From an uncultured Treponema sp. (lineage in GTDB: Bacteria; Spirochaetota; Spirochaetia; Treponematales; Treponemataceae), in the NCBI GenBank assembly GCA_946410085.1, contig CAMJZA010000019.1, positions 1-54,473 of the forward strand: a stretch of 54,473 bases of DNA, read 5' to 3'. Each line of letters starts with the position of its first letter. Position 1 is the first letter of the stretch. The translations under genes were made by a program, and so were the position numbers. A model generated the notes under the pieces. That model had not been told where the DNA came from. It searched no databases and saw only the letters and a program-made list of their open reading frames with translations. Below, in pieces: positions 32,490 to 42,568 of this stretch.

Positions 32490-32891
32490 CTACCAGACTT
32501 TGCAGATCAACTCGCCACCGACCATCTTTTCAGAGGCCTTCTTGCCAGTCGTCACACCGCTAGAAGTTGAAACGATCAATGTACCGTAGCCGTTATAGAC
32601 ACGGGGCATGTCCCTGTATCCCGAGTACACGCGGCGTCCAGGGGTTGAAATCTTATTCATTCCGTGGATGACGGACTCATTGGAATCATCATATTTCAAG
32701 AAAATGCGGATGATATTGTGACCATCGTCATCCTGAACCTTCTTGAAGTTTTTGATATACCCTTCGTTCTTCAGGATTTTTACAATCTCAAGCTTCATCT
32801 TGGAAGTGGGGACATCCACCTTCTCATGACGAACTTTTGCCGCATTCTGGATTTTTGCAAGCATATCTGCTACTGGATCTGAAGCTGCCAT
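32490..32891 (-). CDS. rpsH: 30S ribosomal protein S8
   Basis: 133 residues; [23 protein letters not shown] and the C-terminal [17 protein letters not shown]. Primary 16S binder; in E. coli it represses the spc operon, which may or may not hold here. Confidence 0.97.
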   Translation of the reverse strand: MAASDPVADMLAKIQNAAKVRHEKVDVPTSKMKLEIVKILKNEGYIKNFKKVQDDDGHNIIRIFLKYDDSNESVIHGMNKISTPGRRVYSGYRDMPRVYNGYGTLIVSTSSGVTTGKKASEKMVGGELICKVW

Positions 32892-32910
32892 CTCTTATAC
32901 TCCTGCCATA

Positions 32911-33096
32911 CTACCATGACGACTTTGTGACGCCGGGTAAAAGGCCTTCACTAGCCAATTTGCGGAAGCAAATACGACACATCTTATACTTGCGCAAATA
33001 TCCGTGGGGACGACCGCAAATCTTGCACCTGTTATATTTACGGGTACGATACTTCGGTGTTTTTTCTGACTTAAGTATCAATGATTTCTTTGCCAT
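32911..33096 (-). CDS. rpsN: 30S ribosomal protein S14, short zinc form
   Basis: 61 residues. Zinc ligands Cys24, Cys27, Cys40 and Cys43 are present (CKIC...CRIC), which makes it the short type Z S14. It lies between rplE and rpsH as in the standard spc order. Confidence 0.96.
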   Translation of the reverse strand: MAKKSLILKSEKTPKYRTRKYNRCKICGRPHGYLRKYKMCRICFRKLASEGLLPGVTKSSW

Positions 33097-33106
33097 AACC
33101 TATTCC

Positions 33107-33658
33107 TTATTTCCTGAATGGCATACCGAACTTCGTAAGCAGGGCACGAGCTTCATTATCCGTAGGAGCGCTAGTAACGATACTTATATTCATACCAGAA
33201 ATCTTAACAATCTTATCGAAATCGATTTCCGGGAAGATAATCTGTTCAGTTATACCAAGAGAGAAGTTTCCGTGGCCATCAAAACCGGTGGACTTGATTC
33301 CGCGGAAATCCTTAACGCGGGGAAGGGCGACATTGATAAGGCGGTCGAGGAACTCATACATGATGTTTCCGCGAAGCGTGACCATCGCGCCAATCTCGTT
33401 TCCTTCACGAAGCTTGAAGTTTGCAATACTTTTCTTTGCTCTTGTCTTAACAGCTTTCTGTCCGGTAATCTGAGTAAGATCTGTTACTGCAGCATCAAGA
33501 AGTTTCTTATTCGTGAGAGCCTCGCCAACACCCATATTGACAACTACCTTTTTAATGGCAGGAATCTGCATAACGGATGTATATCCCTGCTCCTTGAAGA
33601 GCTCGGGGGCAATTTTTTCCTTATAGACTTTCTTAAGCCGTGGTACGTAATTTTCCAT
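33107..33658 (-). CDS. rplE: 50S ribosomal protein L5
   Basis: 183 residues from ATG 33658 ([20 protein letters not shown]), which overlaps the rplX stop codon (TAATG); the longer frame to 33676 lies inside rplX. Conserved [19 protein letters not shown] and the [19 protein letters not shown] block. Binds 5S rRNA and the P-site tRNA. Confidence 0.96.
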   Translation of the reverse strand: MENYVPRLKKVYKEKIAPELFKEQGYTSVMQIPAIKKVVVNMGVGEALTNKKLLDAAVTDLTQITGQKAVKTRAKKSIANFKLREGNEIGAMVTLRGNIMYEFLDRLINVALPRVKDFRGIKSTGFDGHGNFSLGITEQIIFPEIDFDKIVKISGMNISIVTSAPTDNEARALLTKFGMPFRK

Positions 33659-33981
33659 TACAGTGCTTCTCCACACTTGCGGCAGACACGAATTTTCTTG
33701 TCGCCGTCAATTTTATATCCAGCCTTAACGGGCCGTCCGCACTTCTTGCAGACCAACATCACATTAGAGATGTCAAGGGGTGCTTCAACTTCAGCGATTC
33801 CACCAGCATCCTGCTGGCTCCTGCGCTTAATTGCCTTCTTGACCAGGTTTGCACCGCTCACGATGACTTTTGCCGTGTTCTCTTTCCTGATCACACGGAC
33901 AACCGTACCGCGCTTGCCCTTGTCCTTTCCGGCAACAATCTCAACATTGTCGTCCTTATGAATCTTATACTTCACTGCCAT
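33658..33981 (-). CDS. rplX: 50S ribosomal protein L24
   Basis: 107 residues; KOW motif [20 protein letters not shown]. Early assembly initiator on 23S rRNA. The C-terminal half keeps a CxxC...CRKC pattern (CKKCGRP, CRKCGE), a zinc-ribbon addition seen in some bacteria. Confidence 0.96.
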   Translation of the reverse strand: MAVKYKIHKDDNVEIVAGKDKGKRGTVVRVIRKENTAKVIVSGANLVKKAIKRRSQQDAGGIAEVEAPLDISNVMLVCKKCGRPVKAGYKIDGDKKIRVCRKCGEAL

Positions 33982-33992
33982 GATGAATCTCC

Positions 33993-34361
33993 TTAAAGAA
34001 CCTCAGGAGCAAGCGATACGATCTTCATATAGTCCATATCACGGAGCTCACGGGCGACAGGTCCAAAAATGCGCTTTCCCTTCGGATTCTTGTCAGCATC
34101 CACAAGAACGCAGGCATTGTCATCAAAACGGATATAGGTTCCGTCTGCGCGGCGATACTCCTTCGACACGCGAACGATGACTGCCTTCTGGATTGTTCCA
34201 GCCTTAATCGTAGATGTCGGAATCGCTTCCTTAACAGCTACCACAACAATGTCACCGATACCGGCATAGCGGCGGTGCGTACCGCCGAGTACCTTAATAA
34301 CCTGTACCATCTTGGCTCCGGAGTTATCGGCAACGACCAGATTTGACTGCATCTGAAGCAT
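33993..34361 (-). CDS. rplN: 50S ribosomal protein L14
   Basis: 122 residues; [20 protein letters not shown] and [14 protein letters not shown]-like ending ([20 protein letters not shown]). It lies at the subunit interface and is the docking site of RsfS. Confidence 0.97.
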   Translation of the reverse strand: MLQMQSNLVVADNSGAKMVQVIKVLGGTHRRYAGIGDIVVVAVKEAIPTSTIKAGTIQKAVIVRVSKEYRRADGTYIRFDDNACVLVDADKNPKGKRIFGPVARELRDMDYMKIVSLAPEVL

Positions 34362-34376
34362 ATACTTTCCCTCGCC

Positions 34377-34652
34377 TTACTTGGCACGCTCGATAATCTT
34401 ATCGAGGTACCAGTGCTTATCCTTGCTTATCGGTGCGCACTCAACGATGCGGACCGTATCTCCCGTGTGAGCCTCATTCTTTTCATCATGAGCCTTGCAC
34501 TTCTTGGTGCGGGAAACATACTTCTTGTAAAGGCTGTCCATCTTCTTGGTTGCGATAGAAACAACGATGGTCTTGTCCATCTTGTCACTCGTCACGATAC
34601 CAACGAAAGACTTCTTGTTGCCCTTTTCCTTCTGAACATTCTGATTTTCCAC
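34377..34652 (-). CDS. rpsQ: 30S ribosomal protein S17
   Basis: 91 residues; SFVGIVTSDKMDKTIVVSIA and AHDEKNEAHTGDTVRIVECA. Primary 16S-binding protein of the small-subunit body. Confidence 0.96.
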   Translation of the reverse strand: MENQNVQKEKGNKKSFVGIVTSDKMDKTIVVSIATKKMDSLYKKYVSRTKKCKAHDEKNEAHTGDTVRIVECAPISKDKHWYLDKIIERAK

Positions 34653-34662
34653 AGTTCAGCTC

Positions 34663-34923
34663 CTACTTAGCGGCGGTCACTGACCGGACCGCCTCAACAG
34701 CCTTTGCCCGCATTTCCTCGAGCTCATGCTGATGAATAAACGTATTAAGACGGGCAATCTCATGCCGCATCTGCCTTTTCTGCATCGGATTGTCTACATG
34801 GCCGACGACCATCTGGAAGCGCAGATCCATGTATTCTTTCTTCAGCTCGTCCCTCTTCGTGATCATCTCAGAATAAGAGAGCTTCTTGTCTTCAGATTTC
34901 TTATACTTCTTTGAACCAGCCAT
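34663..34923 (-). CDS. rpmC: 50S ribosomal protein L29
   Basis: 86 residues; the L29 core (EYMDLRFQMVVGHVDNPMQKR...IARLNTFIHQ) is preceded by about 18 basic residues (MAGSKKYKKSEDKKLSYSE) and followed by a short tail, making it longer than the usual 65-70. It lies at the tunnel exit beside L23 and helps dock SRP. Confidence 0.93.
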   Translation of the reverse strand: MAGSKKYKKSEDKKLSYSEMITKRDELKKEYMDLRFQMVVGHVDNPMQKRQMRHEIARLNTFIHQHELEEMRAKAVEAVRSVTAAK

Positions 34924-34933
34924 CTCTTACCCC

Positions 34934-35350
34934 TTAGTCAACTGTCGGACGGAAAGCAATCTTCGTCTTAATCGGAAGCTTGCTCGCAGCAAGAACCATT
35001 GCCTTTTCTGCAAGCTTCAAATCAACACCGCCAATCTCGAACAGGACGTTACCCGGCCTGACGACGGCAGCCCAGAACTCCGGGGCACCCTTTCCCTTTC
35101 CCATGCGGGTATCAGCAGGCTTCTTGGAAACCGGCTTGTCAGGGAATACACGCGTCCACATCTGTCCCTGCCTGTTGATGCAGCGGTTGATGGCAACGCG
35201 GGCAGCCTCGATATGCCTCGCCTTGAGCCAAACCGGCTCGAGGGCAACAAGCGCTATCTCGCCAAAGTCAACATGATTGCCACGGCTGGCATTTCCATGC
35301 TCTCTGCCGCGCTGAACTTTGCGGTGCGCAACTCTCTTTGGACTAAGCAT
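34934..35350 (-). CDS. rplP: 50S ribosomal protein L16
   Basis: 138 residues; [26 protein letters not shown]-type region ([20 protein letters not shown]) and [20 protein letters not shown]. It contacts the A-site tRNA elbow. The start overlaps the 3' end of rpsC by 8 bp. Confidence 0.97.
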   Translation of the reverse strand: MLSPKRVAHRKVQRGREHGNASRGNHVDFGEIALVALEPVWLKARHIEAARVAINRCINRQGQMWTRVFPDKPVSKKPADTRMGKGKGAPEFWAAVVRPGNVLFEIGGVDLKLAEKAMVLAASKLPIKTKIAFRPTVD

Positions 35351-36110
35351 TTTCTACATTTCCTCCCTCGCTCCGATCAGACCGATCAGCCCTCGGTGCG
35401 CGAGTTCCCTTACGGTCGGAAGAGCGGTCACGACGCGGTCTCTTGGACGTATCATCGCTTTCTTCGATCCTCTCACGGCCATAGTTCATTCCATTATAAA
35501 CCCAAACCTTTACGCCAATCTTGCCGTAGGTAGTCAAGGCCTCATAAAAACCATAGTCAATATCCGCACGGAGCGTATGAAGGGGAACACGTCCCTCCTT
35601 GTGCTCTTCTGAGCGGGTCATATCTGCACCGCCGAGACGGCCGGAGATACGAACTTTGATTCCCTGGGCACCGCCCTTGATGGCGTTCGCCGTAGACTGC
35701 TTCAAAGCCTTGCGGAAAGAACCGCGGCCGGAAAGCTGGCGGGCGATATTCTGCGCGATAAGAGAAGCATTGATCTCGGCACGTTTTACTTCCTTGATCT
35801 TGATGTTGACCTTCTTGGACAACTGCTTCTGAATATCAGCGCTGATTTTTTCAATCGTCGCACCCTTCACACCGATAATCACACCCGGGCGAGCCGTGTG
35901 GATGACAATCGTAACGCGCTGCGGGTGACGGACAATCTCAACTTCCGCGATATCAGCATTCTTGCACTCGGGAAGAGAATCGACCAGCTTCCTGATCTTC
36001 AGGTCCTCCAGAACGAGATCCGCATACTCGCGCTTGTCAGCATACCAGCGTGACTGCCATGTCTTGTTAATACCAAGACGTAATCCGATAGGACTTACTT
36101 TCTGACCCAT
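35343..36110 (-). CDS. rpsC: 30S ribosomal protein S3
   Basis: 255 residues; [22 protein letters not shown] domain around 60-110 ([20 protein letters not shown]) and the C-terminal [10 protein letters not shown]-type motif ([20 protein letters not shown]). A charged Arg/Asp/Ser tail (225-255) is extra. Part of the mRNA entry helicase site. Confidence 0.97.
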   Translation of the reverse strand: MGQKVSPIGLRLGINKTWQSRWYADKREYADLVLEDLKIRKLVDSLPECKNADIAEVEIVRHPQRVTIVIHTARPGVIIGVKGATIEKISADIQKQLSKKVNIKIKEVKRAEINASLIAQNIARQLSGRGSFRKALKQSTANAIKGGAQGIKVRISGRLGGADMTRSEEHKEGRVPLHTLRADIDYGFYEALTTYGKIGVKVWVYNGMNYGRERIEESDDTSKRPRRDRSSDRKGTRAPRADRSDRSEGGNVENA

Positions 36111-36111
36111 T

Positions 36112-36522
36112 TTACTTTACCGCCTTCTCGTCAACTATAACCGTGATATGGCACATACGGCGAAGAAGCTGATCAGCACGACCGCGTCCGCGGAACCACA
36201 CCCTCTTGAGCCGAGGACCTTCATCAATGCGAATTTCCTTCACATACAGCATATCTTCATCAAGTTGCTTGTTCTTGTACAAAGCATTCGCCACAGCAGA
36301 CTTCAGCGTCTTGCCGATGAGCTTTGCTCCCTTCTGGGGCATAACCTCAAGCATAGCAGCCGCTTCAGTGCAGGAACGCCGCTTTATGACGTTAGCTACA
36401 GGACGAACCTTTGTAGGTGACGCGATAAGGAACTTTGACTTAGCAACATAGCCGGTCTTTGCCGGCAAATCTTCCCGTTTCGGCCTCTGATTCTTCGGAA
36501 AGGCCTTTGTAGATTCTGCCAT
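36112..36522 (-). CDS. rplV: 50S ribosomal protein L22
   Basis: 136 residues; [23 protein letters not shown], then [18 protein letters not shown] and the tip loop [20 protein letters not shown] reaching into the exit tunnel. The N terminus has about 25 additional basic residues. Confidence 0.96.
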   Translation of the reverse strand: MAESTKAFPKNQRPKREDLPAKTGYVAKSKFLIASPTKVRPVANVIKRRSCTEAAAMLEVMPQKGAKLIGKTLKSAVANALYKNKQLDEDMLYVKEIRIDEGPRLKRVWFRGRGRADQLLRRMCHITVIVDEKAVK

Positions 36523-36539
36523 CTTATTCCACCTTGCTA

Positions 36540-36824
36540 TTATTTAGAAGCAGTCTTATCACTGCCGCCATGTCCCTTGAACGTGCGCGTCGCAGCAAAC
36601 TCACCGAGCTTGTGCCCGACCAAGTTCTCCGTGATATACACAGGAATCCATGACTTTCCGTTGTGGACTGAAATGGTATTTCCGACCATCTCAGGAATTA
36701 TCGTAGAGCAGCGAGAATAGGTCTTGATGATCTTCTTTTCAGAAGAAGTAGACTTGTTCATCTCTGCGACTTTCTTAAAGAGCGACTTTTCTACAAAAGG
36801 CCCCTTCTTAACAGATCTTGACAC
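36540..36824 (-). CDS. rpsS: 30S ribosomal protein S19
   Basis: 94 residues; [38 protein letters not shown] and [17 protein letters not shown]. Located in the small-subunit head with S13. Confidence 0.97.
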   Translation of the reverse strand: MSRSVKKGPFVEKSLFKKVAEMNKSTSSEKKIIKTYSRCSTIIPEMVGNTISVHNGKSWIPVYITENLVGHKLGEFAATRTFKGHGGSDKTASK

Positions 36825-36838
36825 TTTGAACTCCTATC

Positions 36839-37663
36839 CTACTTGGAACGGCGGCTGATGATAAAGCGGCTTGAAGTCTTCCGCTTATTGCGCGTCTTGT
36901 AACCACGGCAAGGCTGTCCCCACGGAGTAACGGGATGATGTCCCTTTCCTGCTCCTTCTCCACCACCAAGCGGGTGATCGACAGGGTTCATTGCCATACC
37001 ACGGACGGTAGGACGGATACCACGCCAACGGCTGCGGCCGGCTTTTCCAAGCTTGGTGTTCATGCGGTCTTCATTGCCGACAACACCAATCGTCGCATAG
37101 CACTTTGCATTAATCCTGCGAAGTTCACCGGAAGGAAGGCGAATCGTAACATACTCACCCTCTTTTGCAGAAATCAAGGCACTCGTACCGGCAGAACGGA
37201 CAAGCTGTCCACCGCGGCCCAGCGTCAACTCGATGTTGTGCACCGTAAATCCGACCGGAATGGCAGAAAGCGGCAGGGCATTTCCCACGGTGGGAGCTGC
37301 ATTTTCGCCAGCCATAATCTTCTGGCCGACAGTCAGTCCCTTCGGAGCAATGATATAGCGCTTATCACCGTCAGCATAGAAAATCAAGGCAATGTTAGCA
37401 CTCCTGAACGGATCGTACTCAATCGTCTTAACCGTTCCAGGAATACCATGCTTCGTGCGCCTGAAATCGATATCCCTATATTTCCTCTTGTGACCACCAC
37501 CCTTGTGGCGGACAGAAATCCTTCCACCTGCGCCGCGACCACCATGGCGGTTCATACCATGGGTCAGGCTTTTCTCGGGTTTATCGGCCGTCACTTCTTC
37601 ACGAACCAAGTCAACCCTTGTCCGTGTACCTTTTGAATAAGGCTTAAATACCTTAAGAGCCAT
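36839..37663 (-). CDS. rplB: 50S ribosomal protein L2
   Basis: 274 residues from ATG 37663 ([17 protein letters not shown]); the frame extends 7 codons further but the later Met fits the family. Contains [20 protein letters not shown] and the peptidyl-transferase-proximal [18 protein letters not shown] with the conserved His. Confidence 0.97.
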   Translation of the reverse strand: MALKVFKPYSKGTRTRVDLVREEVTADKPEKSLTHGMNRHGGRGAGGRISVRHKGGGHKRKYRDIDFRRTKHGIPGTVKTIEYDPFRSANIALIFYADGDKRYIIAPKGLTVGQKIMAGENAAPTVGNALPLSAIPVGFTVHNIELTLGRGGQLVRSAGTSALISAKEGEYVTIRLPSGELRRINAKCYATIGVVGNEDRMNTKLGKAGRSRWRGIRPTVRGMAMNPVDHPLGGGEGAGKGHHPVTPWGQPCRGYKTRNKRKTSSRFIISRRSK

Positions 37664-37692
37664 AACGTTCCCCTTATCTCTCATTCAAAGGC

Positions 37693-37977
37693 TCAAGCGC
37701 CTTCGAACACCTTGATTGTTTCACCAGGAGCAAGCTTGACGATTGCCTTCTTCCAGGCAGCAGTCTTGCCAAGCTTTCCACGAACACGCTTCTCCTTCCC
37801 GCGGACGTTCATAACGGTGCAGGAAAGAACCTTTACATTGAACAGACGGCGGACAGCCTCTTTAATCTGAATCTTGTCAGCCGACGGAAGCACCTTGAAA
37901 GTATACTTGTTCTGCTCGCGCAGCATGTTCGCTTTCTCAGTCAGCACTGGTTCGATAAGAATATCTTCGTAATTCAT
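37693..37977 (-). CDS. rplW: 50S ribosomal protein L23
   Basis: 94 residues; ILIEPVLTEKANMLREQNKYTF and VRGKEKRVRGKLGKTAAWKKA. Tunnel-exit docking site for trigger factor and SRP. Start overlaps the last base of rplD. Confidence 0.96.
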   Translation of the reverse strand: MNYEDILIEPVLTEKANMLREQNKYTFKVLPSADKIQIKEAVRRLFNVKVLSCTVMNVRGKEKRVRGKLGKTAAWKKAIVKLAPGETIKVFEGA

Positions 37978-38612
37978 TACTCAGCCTCCAGTCCTGCATA
38001 GAATTCAGACAAGTTCTTTGCAGCTCCCTCGAGCATAATGATCTTCCTCGCGTAGAAGAGGTCATGTGCACAAAGGCGGTTGTAGGTCAGAAAGTGGAGC
38101 GTCGGAATATTGCGTCCGGCACGCTTGATCATCTTGTCATCATCCTTCAGGAGAAGGACGGTGCGCGTATCCTTGGCAAAGTTATTCAGAATCTTAACCA
38201 AATCCTTTGTCTTTCCGCTTTCAACCGTGAAATCTTCAATAACCGTCAGCCTGTCATTCTGGGCCTGCAGGCTCAGGATGGACTTCATTGCAAGCCGCTT
38301 TTCCTTCTTGGGGATTGCGTAGCTGTAATCACGGGGCTTCGGTCCAAAGATTGTTCCTCCGCCAACCATAATCGGTGACTTCTTATCTCCGCGGCGGGCA
38401 TTTCCCGTTCCCTTCTGCTTGTAAGGCTTTGCATTGCTGCCGTGAACCTCAGCCCTTGTCTTTGTACAGGCGGTTCCAACCCTTCTGTTTGCTAATTCGT
38501 TCGTGATGGCATAGTAAATGACATCCTCATTTACCGGAAGATTAAAAATCTTGTCGTCAAGATTAATAGTCCTCAACTCCTTGCCATCGACTGAATAGAC
38601 TTTCTTTTCCAT
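37977..38612 (-). CDS. rplD: 50S ribosomal protein L4
   Basis: 211 residues; the extended loop VHGSNAKPYKQKGTGNARRG lines the exit tunnel. In E. coli L4 represses the S10 operon; whether it does so here is not visible in sequence. Confidence 0.96.
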   Translation of the reverse strand: MEKKVYSVDGKELRTINLDDKIFNLPVNEDVIYYAITNELANRRVGTACTKTRAEVHGSNAKPYKQKGTGNARRGDKKSPIMVGGGTIFGPKPRDYSYAIPKKEKRLAMKSILSLQAQNDRLTVIEDFTVESGKTKDLVKILNNFAKDTRTVLLLKDDDKMIKRAGRNIPTLHFLTYNRLCAHDLFYARKIIMLEGAAKNLSEFYAGLEAE

Positions 38613-38631
38613 AGTATCCTATTCCTCGACC

Positions 38632-39267
38632 TTACTTCTTAACAGCAGCCTTGACAATAAGGGTTCCGTTCTTGATACCAGGAACAGCACCACGGACCAT
38701 CAAAACTGAAAGCTCAGGGTCAACTTTGACGATCTTCAAATTCTGCACCGTCACGCGCTCATGTCCCATACGTCCGGCCATCTTGCAGTTCTTCAGCGTG
38801 TGTCCCGGCGTCGTACAGCATCCGGTTCCGCCAGCCTCGCGGTGGAATTTTGAACCATGAGACTTGCGTCCACCATGGAATCCCCACCTCTTCATGACGC
38901 CCTGAAAGCCCTTACCTTTTGAGGTCGCGGTAACATCGATGAATGAAACATCATTGAACAGCTCTACGCCCAGCGTATCGCCAACCTTGACTTCGCTGCC
39001 AAAATCACGGAACTCCTTGAGCTTGCTCTTCGGAGTCACCCCTTCGGGGAACTGGTTCGCAATGCGATGATGCTTTTCGTCTTTGGCGAGGACACCTTTC
39101 TTAAACTCACCAACACCAAGCAGCACGGCATCATATCCGAACTTTTCCTGTGTCTTCGTAGCAATGACCGTGTTAGGATCGACGTGGATCACGGTAACAG
39201 GCGTCAAGTTTCCGCTTTCGTCAAACACCTGTGTCATTCCTACTTTTTTTGCTATCAGACCTTTCAT
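38632..39267 (-). CDS. rplC: 50S ribosomal protein L3
   Basis: 211 residues from ATG 39267 with AGGAG 7 nt upstream (MKGLIAKKVGMTQVFDESG). The loop near the peptidyl transferase centre is TSKGKGFQGVMKRWGFHGG...CTTPGHTLKNCKMAGRMG. Confidence 0.97.
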   Translation of the reverse strand: MKGLIAKKVGMTQVFDESGNLTPVTVIHVDPNTVIATKTQEKFGYDAVLLGVGEFKKGVLAKDEKHHRIANQFPEGVTPKSKLKEFRDFGSEVKVGDTLGVELFNDVSFIDVTATSKGKGFQGVMKRWGFHGGRKSHGSKFHREAGGTGCCTTPGHTLKNCKMAGRMGHERVTVQNLKIVKVDPELSVLMVRGAVPGIKNGTLIVKAAVKK

Positions 39268-39338
39268 CTGAACACTCCTATCAGCCGCCATCCCAGATCC
39301 CAGGGACCGTACTGTTTTTATTTCAGCAGAAGCAAAGC

Positions 39339-39647
39339 TTACTGCTTGATTTCTACATCTACACCTGCAGGAAGCTCAAGCTTCATCAGTGAATCCATAA
39401 CATCCGCACTCGGGTTATAGATATCGATAAGACGCTTGTGCGTCCTCATCTCAAACTGCTCGCGCGACTTCTTGTTTACAAAGGGTGAACGAAGGACCGT
39501 CACCTTGTTGATACGGGTCGGAAGCGGGATCGGTCCAGAAACCGTTGCACCTGCATTCTTCACCTGCTGCACGATGTCTTTTGCACTCTGATCGATAAGC
39601 GCCACGTCAAAAGCACGAAGCCTTACGCGAATCTTGCCGTTTGCCAT
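39339..39647 (-). CDS. rpsJ: 30S ribosomal protein S10
   Basis: 102 residues; [22 protein letters not shown] and [20 protein letters not shown]. Also the NusE antitermination factor. The second of two adjacent ATGs is used because AGGAG is 6 nt upstream. Confidence 0.96.
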   Translation of the reverse strand: MANGKIRVRLRAFDVALIDQSAKDIVQQVKNAGATVSGPIPLPTRINKVTVLRSPFVNKKSREQFEMRTHKRLIDIYNPSADVMDSLMKLELPAGVDVEIKQ

Positions 39648-39663
39648 CATTTACTCCTGAAAC

Positions 39664-39702
39664 GGCAGCTGCCCGTCTGCATCTTGCAGAAGAACAGCTG
39701 CC
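39664..39702 (-). other. Hairpin in the tuf-rpsJ gap
   Basis: GGCAGCTG / CAGCTGCC, 8 bp, enclosing an inner CTGCA-TCT-TGCAG stem. No T-run follows on the minus strand, so it looks like an mRNA stabilising or processing structure rather than a terminator. Confidence 0.6.
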
Positions 39703-39735
39703 ATCAATATCAAATTACCAGCTCAAAAGCCCGGA

Positions 39736-40923
39736 CTACTCGATAATCTTCGTTACCTGTCCAGAAGCGATCGTGTGGCCACCCTCGCGGATAGCAAGCT
39801 TCAGTCCCTGATCCATAGCGATCGGGTGGATAAGCTCACCGATAATCTTAACGTTGTCACCCGGCTTTACCATGTCAACACCAGCCTCGAGCTCGACCGT
39901 ACCAGTGATGTCCGTCGTGCGGAAGTAGAACTGGGGGCGATAACCGGTGAAGAAGGGGCTATGGCGTCCGCCCTCTTCCTTTGAGAGAACGTAGATCTGA
40001 GCCTCGAACTTCGTGTGGGGCTTGATGCTTCCCGGAGCAGCGAGAACCTGTCCGCGGATAACATCCTTCTTCTCAACACCGCGGAGGAGGATACCGGCGT
40101 TATCTCCGGCCATACCCTCAGACAGGGTCTTGTTGAACATCTCGATACCGGTAACGGTAGAGCTCTGAGTCGGGCGGATTCCAACGATCTCAACGGGGTC
40201 GTTGAGCTTAACGACACCGCACTCGATACGGCCGGTAACAACCGTTCCGCGTCCAGTGATCGTGAAGATGTCCTCAATCGGCATCAGGAAGGGCTTCTGA
40301 TCATCGCGGACAGGATCATCGAACCAAGTGTCCATCGTTGAAAGCAGCTCTTCAATGCACTTCGTATTGTCAGGATTGTCAGACTCGTTCAAAGCCTTGA
40401 AAGCAGACCCCTTCACAATGGGGGTGTCCTCTGAGAAGCCGTACCCCTTAACAGTGTCGCGGACTTCCTCTTCAACGAGGTCAACCAGCTCAGGATCATC
40501 AACAAGGTCAACCTTGTTCAGAAAGACGATGATCTTCGGAACGCCGACCTGGCGGGCGAGCAGCAGGTGCTCCTTCGTCTGGGGCATAACTGAATCAGGG
40601 GCAGAAACGACCAGAATGGCGCCGTCCATCTGGGCAGCACCGGTAATCATGTTCTTAACATAGTCGGCATGTCCGGGGCAGTCGATGTGGGCATAGTGCC
40701 TCTTGTCTGACTGATACTCCAGGTGGCGGCTGTTGATGGTAATACCACGAGCCTTCTCCTCGGGAGCATTGTCAATCTCATCATACTTCAACACCTTGTC
40801 GCCGTACTTCTTTGCGCAGTATGCCGTGATAGCTGCGGACAGCGTGGTCTTACCATGGTCAACGTGACCGATGGTTCCAACGTTCATGTGAGGTTTAGTT
40901 CTTTTGAACTCTTCCTTTGCCAT
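39736..40923 (-). CDS. tuf: Elongation factor Tu
   Basis: 395 residues from ATG 40923 with AAGGAG 6 nt upstream; upstream in-frame codons are leader. G motifs [13 protein letters not shown] and NKVD are intact, as is the C-terminal domain ending VTKIIE. Delivers aminoacyl-tRNA to the ribosome. Adjacent upstream of rpsJ, so it may head the S10 transcript. Confidence 0.97.
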   Translation of the reverse strand: MAKEEFKRTKPHMNVGTIGHVDHGKTTLSAAITAYCAKKYGDKVLKYDEIDNAPEEKARGITINSRHLEYQSDKRHYAHIDCPGHADYVKNMITGAAQMDGAILVVSAPDSVMPQTKEHLLLARQVGVPKIIVFLNKVDLVDDPELVDLVEEEVRDTVKGYGFSEDTPIVKGSAFKALNESDNPDNTKCIEELLSTMDTWFDDPVRDDQKPFLMPIEDIFTITGRGTVVTGRIECGVVKLNDPVEIVGIRPTQSSTVTGIEMFNKTLSEGMAGDNAGILLRGVEKKDVIRGQVLAAPGSIKPHTKFEAQIYVLSKEEGGRHSPFFTGYRPQFYFRTTDITGTVELEAGVDMVKPGDNVKIIGELIHPIAMDQGLKLAIREGGHTIASGQVTKIIE

Positions 40924-41411
40924 GATTTTCTCCTTGCCTACAGGTTTCTCCTGCGGCATGTATAGGTTGAATGTGTTGCACTTTAAGCCAGAAAACAACA
41001 CCGCAAAAACCAAGCGGCGACGTTTTCGCAGACACACTTTAACCAAAATAATGAAAACTGGCAGATAGCAGTGAGAACAACAGGGTGTGAAAAAACGGGC
41101 ACCATGTGCTGCCCCATACCGTTCGGAGCAGTCGGCCGACACCACCTATCATTATCATCTATCTGACAACCGGTTTGGCATCCAGAGCCTCTCATCGGGA
41201 ACCTCCGGACATCCTTCTCTTCAAACTGTCAACGGCAATTTGCGAATATCCGTGTGCAGGCATCCTGAAAGTTCCCGCAGCCGAAACAGAAGGAACTGAC
41301 TTTACGGATCCCGCCGGGCAACGCATGCGTCACCCGCCCGACATTACAAAGACCAATGCTGAAAGGCCTGACCGGCACATTCAGCCGTCGCAAAAACGCG
41401 ACATAGACAGT
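40924..41411 (-). ncRNA. Structured tuf leader, possibly with an independent small RNA (41411-41090)
   Basis: This 488-bp stretch between the promoter and tuf has no plausible coding frame. Read on the minus strand it folds into nested stems: GGCAC/GTGCC around GTCGC-GTTTTT-GCGAC near the 5' end; AAAG-(TCA)-GTTCC / GGAACTTT; a GTTTG/CAAAC stem enclosing TCCGGAG/CTCTGGA; and finally a terminator-like hairpin with T6 at 41090. It could be a long regulatory 5' leader or a separate RNA of about 320 nt followed by a second tuf promoter. I checked by eye for RNase P RNA, tmRNA, 4.5S RNA and T-box core motifs and did not find them. Confidence 0.45.
41090..41114 (-). terminator. Terminator-like hairpin within the tuf leader
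   Basis: GGGCA / TGCCC stem with partial inner GCAC/GTGC pairing, then CG and T6 on the minus strand (41095-41090). It lies about 170 nt before the tuf start codon. Confidence 0.55.
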
Positions 41412-41417
41412 GCCACA

Positions 41418-41446
41418 TTTATATACTTTTTATAAATTTATTGCAA
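41418..41446 (-). promoter_or_regulatory. Promoter upstream of the tuf leader
   Basis: TTGCAA (41446-41441), 17 bp, TATAAA (41423-41418), in a very A+T-rich stretch. Transcription should begin near 41411. Confidence 0.75.
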
Positions 41447-41487
41447 GGGTTTAACGGCATTTTCTTCTAAAAAAAGCAAAAAAACGC

Positions 41488-41519
41488 AAAAAAAAGGCAC
41501 CCGGAACAAATCCAGGTGC
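41488..41519 (-). terminator. Terminator of the rpsL-rpsG transcript
   Basis: GCACC(T)GGA / TTCC-GGGTGC hairpin about 20 nt after the rpsG stop codon, followed on the minus strand by T8 and further T-rich runs. Confidence 0.85.
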
Positions 41520-41539
41520 ATTTCTGCTGCACAGAAAAC

Positions 41540-42010
41540 CTACCAGCGGTAGTGGGCAAATGCCTTGTTGGCCTCTGCCATCTTGTGCATGTCTTCCTTC
41601 TTCTTGTATGCCGTACCGGTATTGTTGTAGGCATCAAGCAGCTCGGCAGAAAGCGTTTCTGCCATGCCGTGACCGGATCGGTTGCGGGCAGCGGCAATCA
41701 TCCACCGCATCGCAAGCGCCTCGCGGCGGGCATCGCGGATTTCGACCGGAACCTGATAGGTTGCACCACCGACGCGACGGCTCTTAACCTCCACGACCGG
41801 CTTTACGTTATCAAGCGCCTTCAGGAACACCTCAAGGGGCTCCTTGTCAGTCTTGCCCTTCAGCTTGTCAAGTGCATCATACACGACATTCAGACAGGTC
41901 TGCTTCTTGCCGTCAAGCATCATGCGGGTGACGAACTTCGTAATGACCGGGCTATTGTACTTTCCGTCGGGCATAACCGGGCGGTTAATTGATTTCTTAT
42001 GTCTTCCCAT
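41540..42010 (-). CDS. rpsG: 30S ribosomal protein S7
   Basis: 156 residues; [40 protein letters not shown] and [13 protein letters not shown]. Organises the small-subunit head and the E site. It lies 18 bp after rpsL; fusA does not follow, unlike the E. coli str operon. Confidence 0.97.
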   Translation of the reverse strand: MGRHKKSINRPVMPDGKYNSPVITKFVTRMMLDGKKQTCLNVVYDALDKLKGKTDKEPLEVFLKALDNVKPVVEVKSRRVGGATYQVPVEIRDARREALAMRWMIAAARNRSGHGMAETLSAELLDAYNNTGTAYKKKEDMHKMAEANKAFAHYRW

Positions 42011-42028
42011 AGTCTATCTCCCGTTTCC

Positions 42029-42403
42029 TTATGCCTTCGGCTTCTTGGCACCGTACTTAGAGCGGCCGCGCTTGCGTCCGTCAACACCAAGCGTATCCTT
42101 CGTTCCGCGGATGATATGATAGCGGACACCAGGAAGATCCTTGACACGTCCACCACGGACGAGAACGACAGAGTGCTCCTGCAGGTTATGCCCGATTCCC
42201 GGAATATATGCAGTCACTTCAATTCCATTGCTCAAGCGGACACGAGCAATCTTTCTCAAAGCCGAGTTCGGCTTTTTCGGGGTCTGCGTCATGACGCGCG
42301 TACAGACACCACGCTTCTGCGGACAGGACTCAAGTGCGGGAGCTTTCGTCCTGTTGGCAGCGGACTTGCGTCCCTTGCGTATCAACTGATTTATTGTAGG
42401 CAT
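42029..42403 (-). CDS. rpsL: 30S ribosomal protein S12
   Basis: 124 residues. The decoding-centre loops [11 protein letters not shown] (Lys43) and [15 protein letters not shown] (Lys88) have the ordinary residues, so no ribosomal streptomycin resistance is encoded here. AGGAG precedes the ATG. Confidence 0.97.
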   Translation of the reverse strand: MPTINQLIRKGRKSAANRTKAPALESCPQKRGVCTRVMTQTPKKPNSALRKIARVRLSNGIEVTAYIPGIGHNLQEHSVVLVRGGRVKDLPGVRYHIIRGTKDTLGVDGRKRGRSKYGAKKPKA

Positions 42404-42462
42404 TGGCCTTTTCTCCTATTCTTACCGCCGGCAGCACCCCGGCTAAAATAATAAGTTCTTCT

Positions 42463-42492
42463 ATTATACCGAATTCCCCCTCTTTCCGTCAA
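42463..42492 (-). promoter_or_regulatory. rpsL promoter with an 8-bp inverted repeat around the -35
   Basis: TTGACG (42492-42487), 18 bp, TATAAT (42468-42463). Perfect arms GAATTCCC (42500-42493) and GGGAATTC (42478-42471) flank the -35 box and spacer, resembling an operator. Confidence 0.8.
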
Positions 42493-42568
42493 GGGAATTC
42501 CAGGGGAATCGGGACAAATTGCAGGACAATCCTTCAGAAAAGACGCCCTGCTCCACAGGCAGCCGCTG

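Noticed and set aside
40924-41411. RNase P RNA, tmRNA, 4.5S RNA or T-box in the tuf leader
   Set aside because: No match by eye to their invariant core sequences; kept as an unidentified structured region.
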